Made by a program: the position numbers and the translations under genes | Part shown: positions 31,230 through 40,412 of the stretch, piece after piece | How positions within the stretch are numbered: the stretch's first letter is position 1 | Layout: every line of letters starts with the position of its first letter | Virus record (IMG/VR): IMGVR_UViG_3300018080_000123 | Coordinates: 49,607 to 113,606 of that record | DNA from: a virus | Length of the DNA: 64,000 nucleotides | Reading direction: 5' to 3' (one strand) | The notes under the pieces: generated by a model | Database searches by the model: none | Told to the model about the DNA's origin: nothing | Seen by the model: the letters and a program-made list of their open reading frames with translations, nothing else

Positions 31230-32214
31230 CTCTTACCTGCTTAAGTATTTTTTGACTAAGTTGATTTAATTTTTCTTTGTCAAGTTTCGTTTGAAGAGTA
31301 CTGATGTAGACTTCAACCATTTTATTCTTATCTAGATTTTCCTCGATCTTGATAAGTTTGGCGCTTTTAATTTCTATTTTTTGAAGAGAGAGGTTAGGAA
31401 AATTGAACATTGATTTGGTAATTTTGTTGAGGACATCTTTTGGTCCTTTTAGCTTAAGCCTAATATAATCGCCAGGAGAAGCTTCAATTTTGATGCTCTT
31501 AATATCTTTTTTCTTCATTACCGTGCAGCTTAATTGAATATGACGCGGTAAATCTAATCTAATTTTGTTTATACTATCATCTCTGGTGTCATAAATAATA
31601 ACACTCTTTTCTTGATTAGCTTCTGAAAATGAATGAGAGAAGGGTGTCCCTACACAAATAATATTCTTTTGCTCTTGAGGAGTATGAATATGTCCTAAAA
31701 AAACTCTCTTATAGGGGTCAAAACGAGAAACTTTAATTCCGCTAGTTATTTCTTTCCCGCTCTCATACTTAAAACCACTGACGTCTTGATGAGCATATAT
31801 AACATCCACATTCCCAACCTTTTGCAACGCGGAGACAAAGGATTCCTCGTTCTTACAATAAGGAATCACCCCAGCCCGAACCGATTCAGAAGAAAACCCG
31901 AAGGCAATAGGCTCAGAATGAATATCTACGTTCTCTAATTGATTGAATGGAGTTAGAGCGTGATTTTGACACTCAAGATTCTCATAATCGTGATTTCCAA
32001 CAAGCATAGAAACACGCGTTGGCCAATCGCGAAGCTGATGAAGAAGAAATCTCTGACATTCAGATCTGATATCAGCTTTTCCGTGATATTGATCTCCCAA
32101 GAATATAGTATGATCGACAGTTTTTGCAATCTCGCGCAGCTGTTCAAAACATTTTTCAGCTGTCTTCAGTCGGCTCTTCTTCAGATGAAGATCCCCAACT
32201 ATCAGTTTCCTCAT
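31219..32214 (-). CDS. SbcD / T4 gp47-like recombination nuclease
   Basis: 331 residues. Calcineurin-like nuclease with all motifs: VGDLHL, LGDQYH, GNHDYE, AHQDVSG and GHIHTPQ. It forms the Mre11-Rad50-type complex with the gp46-like ATPase to resect DNA ends for UvsX-mediated, recombination-dependent replication. GGGGGAGAAG precedes ATG; it overlaps the UvsX gene by 59 bases. Confidence 0.92.
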   Translation of the reverse strand: MRKLIVGDLHLKKSRLKTAEKCFEQLREIAKTVDHTIFLGDQYHGKADIRSECQRFLLHQLRDWPTRVSMLVGNHDYENLECQNHALTPFNQLENVDIHSEPIAFGFSSESVRAGVIPYCKNEESFVSALQKVGNVDVIYAHQDVSGFKYESGKEITSGIKVSRFDPYKRVFLGHIHTPQEQKNIICVGTPFSHSFSEANQEKSVIIYDTRDDSINKIRLDLPRHIQLSCTVMKKKDIKSIKIEASPGDYIRLKLKGPKDVLNKITKSMFNFPNLSLQKIEIKSAKLIKIEENLDKNKMVEVYISTLQTKLDKEKLNQLSQKILKQVRDAN

Positions 32215-33085
32215 CTTCTCCCCCTCTCTTTGATCCTTTAGTTAGATCTTCAATAAAATAAGATCTCACTCTGAATTGGACCGATTCAGGCTCAAGTCCC
32301 GAACGAAGATGATTTTTAGTCATTCTTGCTTTAACAACAATTCCGTCTTTAATTCTCTCTCCTTTGACCATTCTAATATAATCACTTACTCGCGCCAATT
32401 GAATAATTACTGAGCTAAAATATTCGGCTGCGTCTCCGCCCTTATTTCCATACCCATGGCCACCAATCTTAGCATACGTTTGGTTAATAAACAATAGAGT
32501 AATATTACTATTATATAGTTTCTGGACAAATACTCTGAGCCAACGTGCGATAACCTTCGCTGCAGAAGCTAACTGAGTTTTTTCATCCATATCGGCTTCG
32601 GTTTCTACTTGAGATGGGGTCCCCCCTAAACTATCAAAAGCAATAAAAATCTTTGCATTGGGATCATGAGCAAAAATTATATTGATGTACTCGTCAATCC
32701 CCACAAAAGCTTGCTCTAGATTTGGTGGAAAAATTGCGTTAATATCCCCCGGCTTTCCGCCCATTTTTTCATAACGCTCCATACTAAATTTCTTTTCTGT
32801 ATCCACCAAAACAACATAAAGCCCATCTTTTTGAGCTTGAATCATAGCAAGCATTGCAAGAGTTGTTTTCCCGGAATTTGGACGGCCTGCTATTTGATAA
32901 ATTCTTGATGCTCCGTATCCTGGGCGAGTTAAAAGACGATCAATTGGAGCGGCGGCATTAATCCAATAAGCAGGGAGAGGGACATCTTCTCCTGTCCCAA
33001 CGATAACATCGTTACGTTTCTTTGCTTTATAGCTTTCTTTCAACTTCTTGGCTAAAATATCAGCGCTAAGCTTTTGATCAGTCAT
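32156..33085 (-). CDS. RecA/UvsX-like recombinase
   Basis: 309 residues. RecA core with Walker A GRPNSGKTT (67-75), a Walker B-like strand IFIAFDSLGG, and a loop-2 region around INQTYAKIGGHGYGNKGG. C-terminal acidic tail (Ser/Glu-rich) resembles UvsX and RecA tails. Performs strand exchange and would work with the ssDNA-binding protein upstream and the gp46/47 complex downstream. Confidence 0.92.
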   Translation of the reverse strand: MTDQKLSADILAKKLKESYKAKKRNDVIVGTGEDVPLPAYWINAAAPIDRLLTRPGYGASRIYQIAGRPNSGKTTLAMLAMIQAQKDGLYVVLVDTEKKFSMERYEKMGGKPGDINAIFPPNLEQAFVGIDEYINIIFAHDPNAKIFIAFDSLGGTPSQVETEADMDEKTQLASAAKVIARWLRVFVQKLYNSNITLLFINQTYAKIGGHGYGNKGGDAAEYFSSVIIQLARVSDYIRMVKGERIKDGIVVKARMTKNHLRSGLEPESVQFRVRSYFIEDLTKGSKRGGEDEETDSWGSSSEEEPTEDS

Positions 33086-33462
33086 TATTTATCCCTTGCC
33101 TTTCCACGATAATATATGTGAGCATTCATAAACAGCTCTTGCATGCTTTTAAAATACTCTACTTCATTTTTCTTTTGTTGATATTCTCTTTCCGCTTTAG
33201 CATACTCTTGATTTAAAGGAATATCAATTTTTTTCGATGTCGCCGAAGATTCCGGAGATTTCTTAAAAGCATTCGACTCGGCAATATTTCTTAGGCTTCT
33301 AAAGCCAACTAATTCATTTTGAACAGTCTTAACTATTCTACAAAGAGTATAATATGCTTTGATAAACTGAGTAGCGTAATATTCTGCATCAGAGAATGAA
33401 CAGTCTCTGTCCGGTAAATTTTCAATTAGTTTTCCAAATTCCTTTAATTGCTCTTCAAACAT
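33085..33462 (-). CDS. Hypothetical helical protein, 125 aa
   Basis: Mostly helical with a charged coiled coil at the C-terminus (EYAKAEREYQQKKNEVEYF). Between the ssDNA-binding protein and UvsX genes, which suggests a recombination mediator such as UvsY, but no sequence motif confirms it. Start has a GGAGG that could be hidden by a CCTCC in the leader. Confidence 0.75.
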   Translation of the reverse strand: MFEEQLKEFGKLIENLPDRDCSFSDAEYYATQFIKAYYTLCRIVKTVQNELVGFRSLRNIAESNAFKKSPESSATSKKIDIPLNQEYAKAEREYQQKKNEVEYFKSMQELFMNAHIYYRGKARDK

Positions 33463-33479
33463 TTAACCTCCAAAAGAGG

Positions 33480-33516
33480 AGGCCGAAAGGGCCGCTCTCG
33501 CGGCCCTATCCGGCCT
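33480..33516 (-). promoter_or_regulatory. GC-rich RNA stem-loop in the UvsX operon leader
   Basis: On the minus strand an inner stem GGGCCGC-GAGA-GCGGCCC (33489-33506) sits inside an outer AGGCCG/CGGCCT stem. A separate CCTCC directly after it can pair with the GGAGG of the next gene. There is no U-run, so it may be an attenuator, RNase-processing site or translational switch rather than a terminator. Confidence 0.5.
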
Positions 33517-33537
33517 ATTTTACGAGGAGGGGACATC

Positions 33538-34359
33538 TTAATCTTCCTGCAACATTGCTTTCAGCTTATTCAAATTGGTATCGCCAACAGCTGACGTCTC
33601 TGCTGTTTTTACAGGCTCAGGTTGAGAAGCTGAAGCTGAGTTCGTGATCTGCATTCCAGCTAACAAGGGAGATGAATTTGTTGGCTGGGTCGCATTTTGA
33701 TTGGAAAGTTTTGCCGCATTAACATCCTCTCCATTCAAAACTTTTTCCAATTCTTCAGGGGTATTCTCAATATAAACTGAAGTCAGATCTTCAAGCTCAA
33801 GTCCATTCACAATTGAATCGGGGAGGGCCCCTTTAGCTTTAACCCAAACCCGACAGTAAGGGTCAGTCTTTACCCTCTCAACTTCAAGAATGGCTCCGGT
33901 TTTGAGATCTGTAATATCGCCATCTTCGCGAAGCATGGTAGCGCGAATTTCTCTGTGCTGCGACTTTTTAGCACGCAAAACTTTGACTTTCCCTTCTCCG
34001 TCAACTATGTTGTAAAGAAAGAAAGTCTGAGGGCCAATATTCTGAGCCTCTTTCTGCTTTTGATTAGCTGTAAGCCAATCAGCTCGATCACAAATTGGAC
34101 AAGCTCCGTGCTTTTCTTTTGAACAAACATAAACTCGATTCTTACCATCTCCTCCAATAAATCCATAATGAAGTGTAATTTCATGAAAAGGAATTCCGTC
34201 GGTCTCTGGGCGAGCCGGAAGAACACGGAGAAGAGTATTGTTCCCATTCGTTGAATAGGGAATAGTAACAATTCTTCCGCCGCCGCCAGAAAGAGCTGCC
34301 TGTTTGCGCTCTTCGTCATGCTTAGCTTGTTCTCTTAAAAAATTCTTATTAAGTGCCAT
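33538..34359 (-). CDS. Single-stranded DNA-binding protein, T4 gp32-like
   Basis: Start at 34359 follows AGGAGGGTCGAAA. The pattern LLRVLPARPETDGIPFHEI, CSKEKHGACPICDRADW (zinc site with Cys, His, Cys, Cys), RAKKSQHREI and a low-complexity acidic C-terminus ending LQED follows gp32-type proteins: N-terminal cooperativity region, zinc-containing OB fold, acidic interaction tail. Coats replication-fork DNA and cooperates with UvsX. Confidence 0.85.
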   Translation of the reverse strand: MALNKNFLREQAKHDEERKQAALSGGGGRIVTIPYSTNGNNTLLRVLPARPETDGIPFHEITLHYGFIGGDGKNRVYVCSKEKHGACPICDRADWLTANQKQKEAQNIGPQTFFLYNIVDGEGKVKVLRAKKSQHREIRATMLREDGDITDLKTGAILEVERVKTDPYCRVWVKAKGALPDSIVNGLELEDLTSVYIENTPEELEKVLNGEDVNAAKLSNQNATQPTNSSPLLAGMQITNSASASQPEPVKTAETSAVGDTNLNKLKAMLQED

Positions 34360-34388
34360 TTTCGACCCTCCTTTATTTTTATTATACA

Positions 34389-35378
34389 TTAAAAATTTAC
34401 TTCTAAACTCAGAAACAAACTTTTATTGTCGTTGATATCATATCCAATTCCTGGACCCAGATAGGTATTTGGAAAGATATCCAAAGGCCTATACATTATC
34501 GGTTTAAAATTAACTCCAAGATTTTTGATAGATTTGTCAAAGTCTACTCCGATATTGACAAATTTAAACTTCAAATCGTTTTTACTTTTTCCATATCCCG
34601 AAGTCGAGAAAGTTAGGTTTGGCTTTGCTATGAATCCATTTAGATTAGCACCAATATTAGCTCCTAAACCAAAACGAGGAGCCCACCAAATAAATGTATT
34701 CTTTTTAGAATCGTCCTGCTCTGTCGGATCAGTAATTATGATTCCGCCTTTAATGGGTAGCGGATAGGGAATGTCTTTCCAATCTTTAATTTCTCTCTTC
34801 TCTGCAAGCCCGCTTTCCTTGACAACATAAAATGCTTTGGTAAAAACTTTTATCTTTCCAGTCTGCTCGTCTTTAACTTCAAAACTCTTGACCACTATTT
34901 CAAACAAATAATTTCCACTTTCAACACTATGATCTTTTTTAATTAAAACCCAGCCAATTGGCGGGCTATCTTCACCTTGAATTCTAACTTCATTCAAGAA
35001 ATAGCCTCCATCAAGATTAAAAAAACTCCAATCGTCACTTTGCTCGGCTTGCCGAATTTTCTTTTTTAGCTCAAAGGTGGTTTCAGTAATTGACTTAATT
35101 CGACCATTTGCTTCATCAAGAGCTTCTTCAAACTCCTTCTTGACTTCCTCAAAAAGCTCTTTTTGAGTGCGATATCGGCTTTCCAACTTTCCAGTATAGT
35201 CATTAAGCTTTTTGAACTTCTCATCTTTACCGATCAGCTCTTTGTATAGTCTATCTTTCTCTTGTCTGTCTTGAATATAGTTATACGTAAAAATAGCAAC
35301 TAAAATTAACAAAACTCCAATTACTAGGCCTTTAAAATTTCTAACAAGGAGTCTTAACAAAAATTTTAAAAAGTTCAT
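34389..35378 (-). CDS. Envelope-spanning membrane protein, spanin-like
   Basis: 329 residues, start at 35378 (ATGA overlap with upstream gene). Residues about 14-32 form a transmembrane helix, then a coiled coil to about residue 110. After that come beta-rich repeats, with LGANIGANLNGFIAKPNLTFS, KFVNIGVDFD, LGPGIGYDIN and a final LFLSLEVNF ending in Phe, the outer-membrane strand signature. Such a cytoplasmic-to-outer-membrane layout resembles a unimolecular spanin that joins both membranes during lysis. It lies directly after two small membrane proteins. Spanin function is inferred from topology only. Confidence 0.6.
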   Translation of the reverse strand: MNFLKFLLRLLVRNFKGLVIGVLLILVAIFTYNYIQDRQEKDRLYKELIGKDEKFKKLNDYTGKLESRYRTQKELFEEVKKEFEEALDEANGRIKSITETTFELKKKIRQAEQSDDWSFFNLDGGYFLNEVRIQGEDSPPIGWVLIKKDHSVESGNYLFEIVVKSFEVKDEQTGKIKVFTKAFYVVKESGLAEKREIKDWKDIPYPLPIKGGIIITDPTEQDDSKKNTFIWWAPRFGLGANIGANLNGFIAKPNLTFSTSGYGKSKNDLKFKFVNIGVDFDKSIKNLGVNFKPIMYRPLDIFPNTYLGPGIGYDINDNKSLFLSLEVNF

Positions 35379-35695
35379 AAAATGAAACCCCATAGAAGAC
35401 GTCCAATATTTAGACCAACAATCCAAAAAAGAACATCGAATATTGTTTTAGTTATTGATTGCCCATTCCGAACATCTTCACACTCTTTAAATCCAAGAAA
35501 AAATGTAAACACATTACCAAACAAAACCCATATAATCCAATTCCATCCTAAACTAAATCCAAGCGACACCCCACCTATCAAATGAAAACACTGTTTATAC
35601 CAAAATTGCCAATGCAAAGGGTTATGCTGAAGAACTCGGCCGACTCCAAAAGAGTAAGGCAATCGACAAAGAAACAAATAAACCTTATCAAACAC
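35375..35695 (-). CDS. Membrane protein (GTG start), 106 aa
   Basis: GTG start at 35695 with GAAGAGGAAA upstream, overlapping the previous stop. Three or four hydrophobic segments with aromatic residues (HLIGGVSLGFSLGW, WVLFGNVFTFFLGF, VLFWIVGLNIGRLL). Part of the putative lysis cassette; could be a holin or antiholin partner. No family recognised. Confidence 0.7.
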   Translation of the reverse strand: MFDKVYLFLCRLPYSFGVGRVLQHNPLHWQFWYKQCFHLIGGVSLGFSLGWNWIIWVLFGNVFTFFLGFKECEDVRNGQSITKTIFDVLFWIVGLNIGRLLWGFIL

Positions 35696-35924
35696 TTTCC
35701 TCTTCCTCTCCGCTCAAATCGGTATGTTTTCTAAAACCATAGAGGGCCCCGATTGATCCTACAACCGTTGCAAAATCGGTTCCAGAAAACTCGCCAAGAG
35801 AAATTCCCTGAATTGTCATTCCCGATAGTAAAAGTTTGATAATTGACACAAAAAAAGCAATAACAAGTAAAGTAAGAGTGACGGACGATTTACTCGTTTT
35901 GGGGTCTCGGATCCACACTTTCAT
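35688..35924 (-). CDS. Small membrane protein, holin-like, 78 aa
   Basis: Start at 35924 follows GGAGGGAGACT. Hydrophobic segments at about 16-36 (VTLTLLVIAFFVSIIKLLL) and 48-62 (TDFATVVGSIGALYGF), with a basic N-terminus and an acidic C-terminal tail, fit a class II holin-like topology. Similar proteins occur in other phages. Lysis function is inferred. Confidence 0.65.
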   Translation of the reverse strand: MKVWIRDPKTSKSSVTLTLLVIAFFVSIIKLLLSGMTIQGISLGEFSGTDFATVVGSIGALYGFRKHTDLSGEEEESV

Positions 35925-36522
35925 AGTCTCCCTCCTGATCCCATTCGTTGACAAAATAATCCATTATCGTTTTAGCCATCGGATATTTCTCAAGCAATGG
36001 GCCATAATATTTGTCATTTAATTGACTAATAGTATTCTTATATACCTTGTTAAATTTAGTATTTCCACTACGGCGTTCTTCTGTTAAATAAATTAGCCGC
36101 TCAAGTAAATCTGCAAGATCAATAATTTCTCCCTCTATTCCATCTTTGCAGTTGAGAGTGGCTCGGCGAATATTCTTTTTAGCTTCTCTAGGTAAATGTA
36201 AGAGAGCCTCATCAAATAATTTTGTCTCAATTTGTTTAGTTTTGGCTCGCATTTCATCATCAAAATTTTTTGTAGGAGCAGGGATATCCCCCAGCATAGA
36301 TTCGGGGACATCGTGCCATGCAGCTTTAGAATAGATCGCTAACATATCTAATTTTTCTTCATTCTCTCCTCTTCGCGCATTTTCGCACTCGGCAATAATA
36401 GCAGCCAAACAAATGACAACATGACTATGAGCCGCAACAGACTGAGAACAATTGACTCTATGAGTTGAGTACCTTTTGATATACTGAAGATTAAGCAAAA
36501 TATTAAGTAGTTGATTCTTCAT
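35890..36522 (-). CDS. HD-domain 5'-nucleotidase, YfbR-like
   Basis: 210 residues. Motifs: RVNCSQSVAAHSHVV (first His), AAWHDVPES (HD dyad), and IIDLADLLERL (distal Asp). This is the YfbR-type deoxynucleoside 5'-monophosphatase pattern, which could dephosphorylate a dNMP such as dGMP or dUMP and steer nucleotide pools. Adjacent to a dNMP kinase gene. Overlaps the holin-like gene by 35 bases. Confidence 0.75.
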   Translation of the reverse strand: MKNQLLNILLNLQYIKRYSTHRVNCSQSVAAHSHVVICLAAIIAECENARRGENEEKLDMLAIYSKAAWHDVPESMLGDIPAPTKNFDDEMRAKTKQIETKLFDEALLHLPREAKKNIRRATLNCKDGIEGEIIDLADLLERLIYLTEERRSGNTKFNKVYKNTISQLNDKYYGPLLEKYPMAKTIMDYFVNEWDQEGDYESVDPRPQNE

Positions 36523-37231
36523 CGCCCTTTTTTAAAACCTTTCTTTGAATCTTTTTAAATACTTTTGCCGAATCCTTTTCCAACTGTTCTAATTCTCCAT
36601 ACACACTATCAACAACCGCATCGGCCTTATCCCGAAGAACTAGATATCCCTGCTCCGACGGATGGTTATCTTTTCCCTTTTCCTCGGCAACCTCATTTTT
36701 GACATATACCAAATAGAATTCATCTCCAAATGTTTTCTTACAGTGTTCATATTCATTTTCAAATCTCATATCAGTAACAAGATATACCCCCTGAGGTTGA
36801 ACATTTTTGAATGCCATCTCGATATGCCACGTAGGACAAATATGCCTAATAATTTCAGTAGCAACAAATTTAATCACATCTCTATAGGTATTTTTTCCTC
36901 CAACAAAAACGTGCCTATCCCACGAACTCACTGAAATTGAGTATGGATTAATCACATTTTTATTTTTCAAGCGATTGTAAAGGTCTGCTACTTTATGAAT
37001 AATCTGTCTTACGGTTTTAGTGCTTAAAGGAACATTTTTGCTTAAAAAACTATCTTTCTCGTCTCCGTCTATTTGTTCTGCGGTAAACTTAAAAATCTCT
37101 TTCATAATTTCATCTTTAAAGCACCTTGCAAAACAAATTGTTCCAGATGCTCCAAATCGCTCGAGAGCAATCTGTCCTACTGTGTCTTTTCCTGCTCTTT
37201 TCGCCCCTATAAGTCCAATAATTAGTCTCAT
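36503..37231 (-). CDS. Deoxynucleoside monophosphate kinase, T4 gp1-like
   Basis: 242 residues, start at 37231 after GTAGGAGACAAT. P-loop GAKRAGKDT near the N-terminus, VTDMRFENEYE in the centre and HPSEQGYLV near the end match the phage dNMP kinase family. Supplies dNDPs for replication. It overlaps the HD nucleotidase by 20 bases. Confidence 0.8.
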   Translation of the reverse strand: MRLIIGLIGAKRAGKDTVGQIALERFGASGTICFARCFKDEIMKEIFKFTAEQIDGDEKDSFLSKNVPLSTKTVRQIIHKVADLYNRLKNKNVINPYSISVSSWDRHVFVGGKNTYRDVIKFVATEIIRHICPTWHIEMAFKNVQPQGVYLVTDMRFENEYEHCKKTFGDEFYLVYVKNEVAEEKGKDNHPSEQGYLVLRDKADAVVDSVYGELEQLEKDSAKVFKKIQRKVLKKGDEESTT

Positions 37232-37248
37232 ATTGTCTCCTACCTCCA

Positions 37249-40200
37249 TTATACAACAATACACTTAATTGAATTGAGAGCTAGTCCAAATTTGCTAGTT
37301 GATCCTACTATTTCAACCATTATACCGGGAACTAACTTATCTTTCACCGCCGGTAGAATATCGCTCCAAACGTAAACTGTTATGACATTATCTCCGTTTT
37401 TGACCTTCACTCGATAAAAATCTTTATCGGTTTTTGTCTTTGCTTTCTGAACAAGGTCGATTAAACCTCCTATGCGAACAGTCTGGTTATCAATAGGAGG
37501 AATTTTAGTATAATCCCCAATTGTTCCCTTTGTAAAAAGAGTATCAAATCTTCTTACCCAATCGGTCCTATAAATTGAAAGAGCATTTTTCTTAAGTTCT
37601 TCAAAAGCGAAGGTATTATCAATATTGTCAAACTTCTTTGGAACGTCTTCTTTTCTCAAAAAATAGAAATGCATGATGAGATCTCTAATGCTTTTCTCTG
37701 GCTCTATATTTCTAAATGTATTCGATAAAATTAAATTTTCAATCACATTCTTCTTTACGGTTCTTTTTTCTATTCGAGTCCAAAAATCCTTGAAACTATT
37801 AAAAGGTCTTTTAGAAATAATCTCTTCAATTGCTTCATCGGCAACTTGGGTAACATAAGCGAGGGGCATAACCAGTTTCTCATTTTCGTTAAGTCTGAAC
37901 TCTTTTTCGCTTTCGTTGATTTCTGGTTCAATTAGAATATCGCGTAAAAAACTGTTCTTATCGTCTTCAACAAACCCCTTAAAGTCATCCGTCGAGCAAT
38001 TCTGGAATACGGATGCCCACCACTCTAACGGATAATAGGTTTTTAGATATTGACATATATATCCTATATACGAATAACAAACAGAATGAGATCTATTGAA
38101 GCAATAGCTCGCGTAGTTTTCCATTTCTTTAAGCAAAGTATGAGCTCCATCCTCGCTCATTGGAGGATTAAGCTGTGTCGTTGCGTAATTAATGAATTGA
38201 TCTTTTGCCTCTTGTTTTAGTCCCCCAGGCTTTGAAATAGCTTTTCTAATATGATTCGATTCTACGGCGGTAAAACCCCCTAAAGACTGAAAAATTCTCA
38301 TGATTTGCTCTTGATAGACCATCAGCCCATATGTATCTTTCAAAATTGGCTCTAAAGCAGGATGAACATAAGTTATTGCCTTTTCTCCTAATTTTCGATC
38401 AACATACTTCTCGTCCATTTTTCCAAGCCTGTATGGTCCCGGTCGACCTATTGCTGTAATAATTGCTAGGTCATTAAACGTATCTGCTTTTGATCTTTCT
38501 AAAAGAGGAGTCGACAAAGCCGTATTAAACTGAAATACTGACTCAGTATCTCCTTTTCTAAACTTGTCTAGAACCTTTTTATCGGTCGGCTCTAAACTAT
38601 AAATATCTAGATCTATATTTCTTCTCAATTTGAGTAATCTAAGACACCCTTGAATATCTCTCAGAGTATTCAGAGATAGAATATCAAACTTGACTAATCC
38701 CGCTTTTTCTAGATATCTTCCATCATATCCAGTCATTGGGGTTGCATCAAGTGCGTTTGGCTTATTTATTACAACCGGAATATAGTCTGTTGGATTTCCA
38801 GGAACAATTACAATCGCGCAAGGATGAACTTTATTAGTCTTGATTTTGCCTGCCATCTTTAACGCTGCTTTGAACACATCTTGATTGGCAACAAAAAATC
38901 CCTGAAGCTCTTCATTCCCCTCGCTAAACAAAAACTCTTCAAACCATTCACGCTCATTAACTCCAGGGCCAGAGGACGGAATGTCTTTAGTAATTGTATT
39001 TATGTATGCATAGTCATAAGCTTCTTTTCGAAGAACCCTGTAAGCATCTTTAATAGCTGTTTTTGTTTTGATGCCCTGCAGAATCCCAACTCTAATTACT
39101 TTATCATGTCCATATTTTTGTCTCAAATAACCAAACACTGATTCCTGATCAGAAAAGTCTAGATCAATATCGGGATAATCAGTTCTACTAATATCAAGAA
39201 ACCTTTCAAACGGCATATCATATTTGATAGGATCTAGTTTAGTAATATCTAATGCATAAGAAAGCAAAGATCCTCCAACAGATCCACGACCTGGCCCAAC
39301 AAGGATATCATTAGCCCTACACCATCGAACAATATCTTCAATAATAAGGAAGTAGTCAGCAAAACCTTTCTCTTTTATTACCGTCAGCTCGAAGTTCAAT
39401 CTTTGAATATATTCATCTCGGATAGGAATTTTCTTATTCTTTTTAACAATAGTAAGTAAGAGGTCCTCAGAGGTCATTTTTTCTTTTGATAAAGGATGGT
39501 CTTCAATAGGAAATCTAACAACCTCAGGCCTTCTTCCTAACTCATATATCTCTACCTTATCTGCTATTTCATTGGAATTCTGAACCGATTGGTTGAATTC
39601 TTCTTTAGTAAAAATCTTATCGTGCCCGTGCTTCTTGAACTCTTCCCAAGATTCTTCAGCGGTCATCAAATAATGATTATCAGTAGCAAAATGCCATCCA
39701 TCTTTTCCTGCAAACGAATTAAGAATAAAGATATCTTGAATCTGCTTATCTTGTTTACTCGGATAATGAACATCCAAAGTATGAATTAGTTTCACATTGT
39801 GTTTGCGGGCCCATTCAATCATCTGTCTATTGTGATCGATTTGAGAATTCTTTTCAGTCTTTTCAAAATTTTTATACTCCCTATTCCACTGCGTACTAAG
39901 ATCAAGCGGCTGAATCTCAGCATAAAAATCATCGCCAAGCTCTTTTTTAAACTCAATGAAGAGCTCTTCGCTTGTGACAGAAGATGCAATGCATGCAGTA
40001 GTAACGATTAGGCCTTCTTTATGATCAAACAGATCTTGAATACTAATCAAAGGCCGGTAGTTGAACGTCTTAAATCCTAACGAAGCAAGCTTCAATAAAT
40101 TAAGATACCCGGCATGGTTCTTAGCAAGAGCAACAATATGTCGTCTTTCAATTTTTTTCTTTGTCTTTTTTTCAGGAAGAAAAAACTTTTCGCACGTATA

Positions 40201-40401
40201 AAACTCAACGCCTAAAACAAGCTTAATATCTTCTGTTTTGCAAGCTTCATGAAAATGGAAAAGGCCACAGGCAGTACCGTGATCGGTAATACCTATGGCC
40301 TTCATCCCGAGTTTCTTAGCTCTTTTTACGTACTCTTCAGGTGTCCCAACTCCGTCGAGGAAAGAATACATAGTGTGAAGGTGTAGCTCAACTCTTTCCA
40401 T
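37249..40401 (-). CDS. dnaE: DNA polymerase III alpha subunit (DnaE-like)
   Basis: 1050 residues. An N-terminal PHP domain starts ERVELHLHTMYSFLDG, with ITDHGTACG carrying further metal ligands, so the metal-dependent site looks intact. The palm has GPGRGSVGGSLLSYALDI (the phosphate-binding loop) and PDIDLDFSD with catalytic Asp residues; fingers and a helix-hairpin-helix follow, and an OB-like domain closes the protein. It is the only replicative polymerase seen. No clamp, clamp loader or exonuclease subunit gene is in the window. GGTTAGCTTTA precedes ATG, a weak ribosome binding site. Confidence 0.93.
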   Translation of the reverse strand: MERVELHLHTMYSFLDGVGTPEEYVKRAKKLGMKAIGITDHGTACGLFHFHEACKTEDIKLVLGVEFYTCEKFFLPEKKTKKKIERRHIVALAKNHAGYLNLLKLASLGFKTFNYRPLISIQDLFDHKEGLIVTTACIASSVTSEELFIEFKKELGDDFYAEIQPLDLSTQWNREYKNFEKTEKNSQIDHNRQMIEWARKHNVKLIHTLDVHYPSKQDKQIQDIFILNSFAGKDGWHFATDNHYLMTAEESWEEFKKHGHDKIFTKEEFNQSVQNSNEIADKVEIYELGRRPEVVRFPIEDHPLSKEKMTSEDLLLTIVKKNKKIPIRDEYIQRLNFELTVIKEKGFADYFLIIEDIVRWCRANDILVGPGRGSVGGSLLSYALDITKLDPIKYDMPFERFLDISRTDYPDIDLDFSDQESVFGYLRQKYGHDKVIRVGILQGIKTKTAIKDAYRVLRKEAYDYAYINTITKDIPSSGPGVNEREWFEEFLFSEGNEELQGFFVANQDVFKAALKMAGKIKTNKVHPCAIVIVPGNPTDYIPVVINKPNALDATPMTGYDGRYLEKAGLVKFDILSLNTLRDIQGCLRLLKLRRNIDLDIYSLEPTDKKVLDKFRKGDTESVFQFNTALSTPLLERSKADTFNDLAIITAIGRPGPYRLGKMDEKYVDRKLGEKAITYVHPALEPILKDTYGLMVYQEQIMRIFQSLGGFTAVESNHIRKAISKPGGLKQEAKDQFINYATTQLNPPMSEDGAHTLLKEMENYASYCFNRSHSVCYSYIGYICQYLKTYYPLEWWASVFQNCSTDDFKGFVEDDKNSFLRDILIEPEINESEKEFRLNENEKLVMPLAYVTQVADEAIEEIISKRPFNSFKDFWTRIEKRTVKKNVIENLILSNTFRNIEPEKSIRDLIMHFYFLRKEDVPKKFDNIDNTFAFEELKKNALSIYRTDWVRRFDTLFTKGTIGDYTKIPPIDNQTVRIGGLIDLVQKAKTKTDKDFYRVKVKNGDNVITVYVWSDILPAVKDKLVPGIMVEIVGSTSKFGLALNSIKCIVV

Positions 40402-40412
40402 TAAAGCTAACC

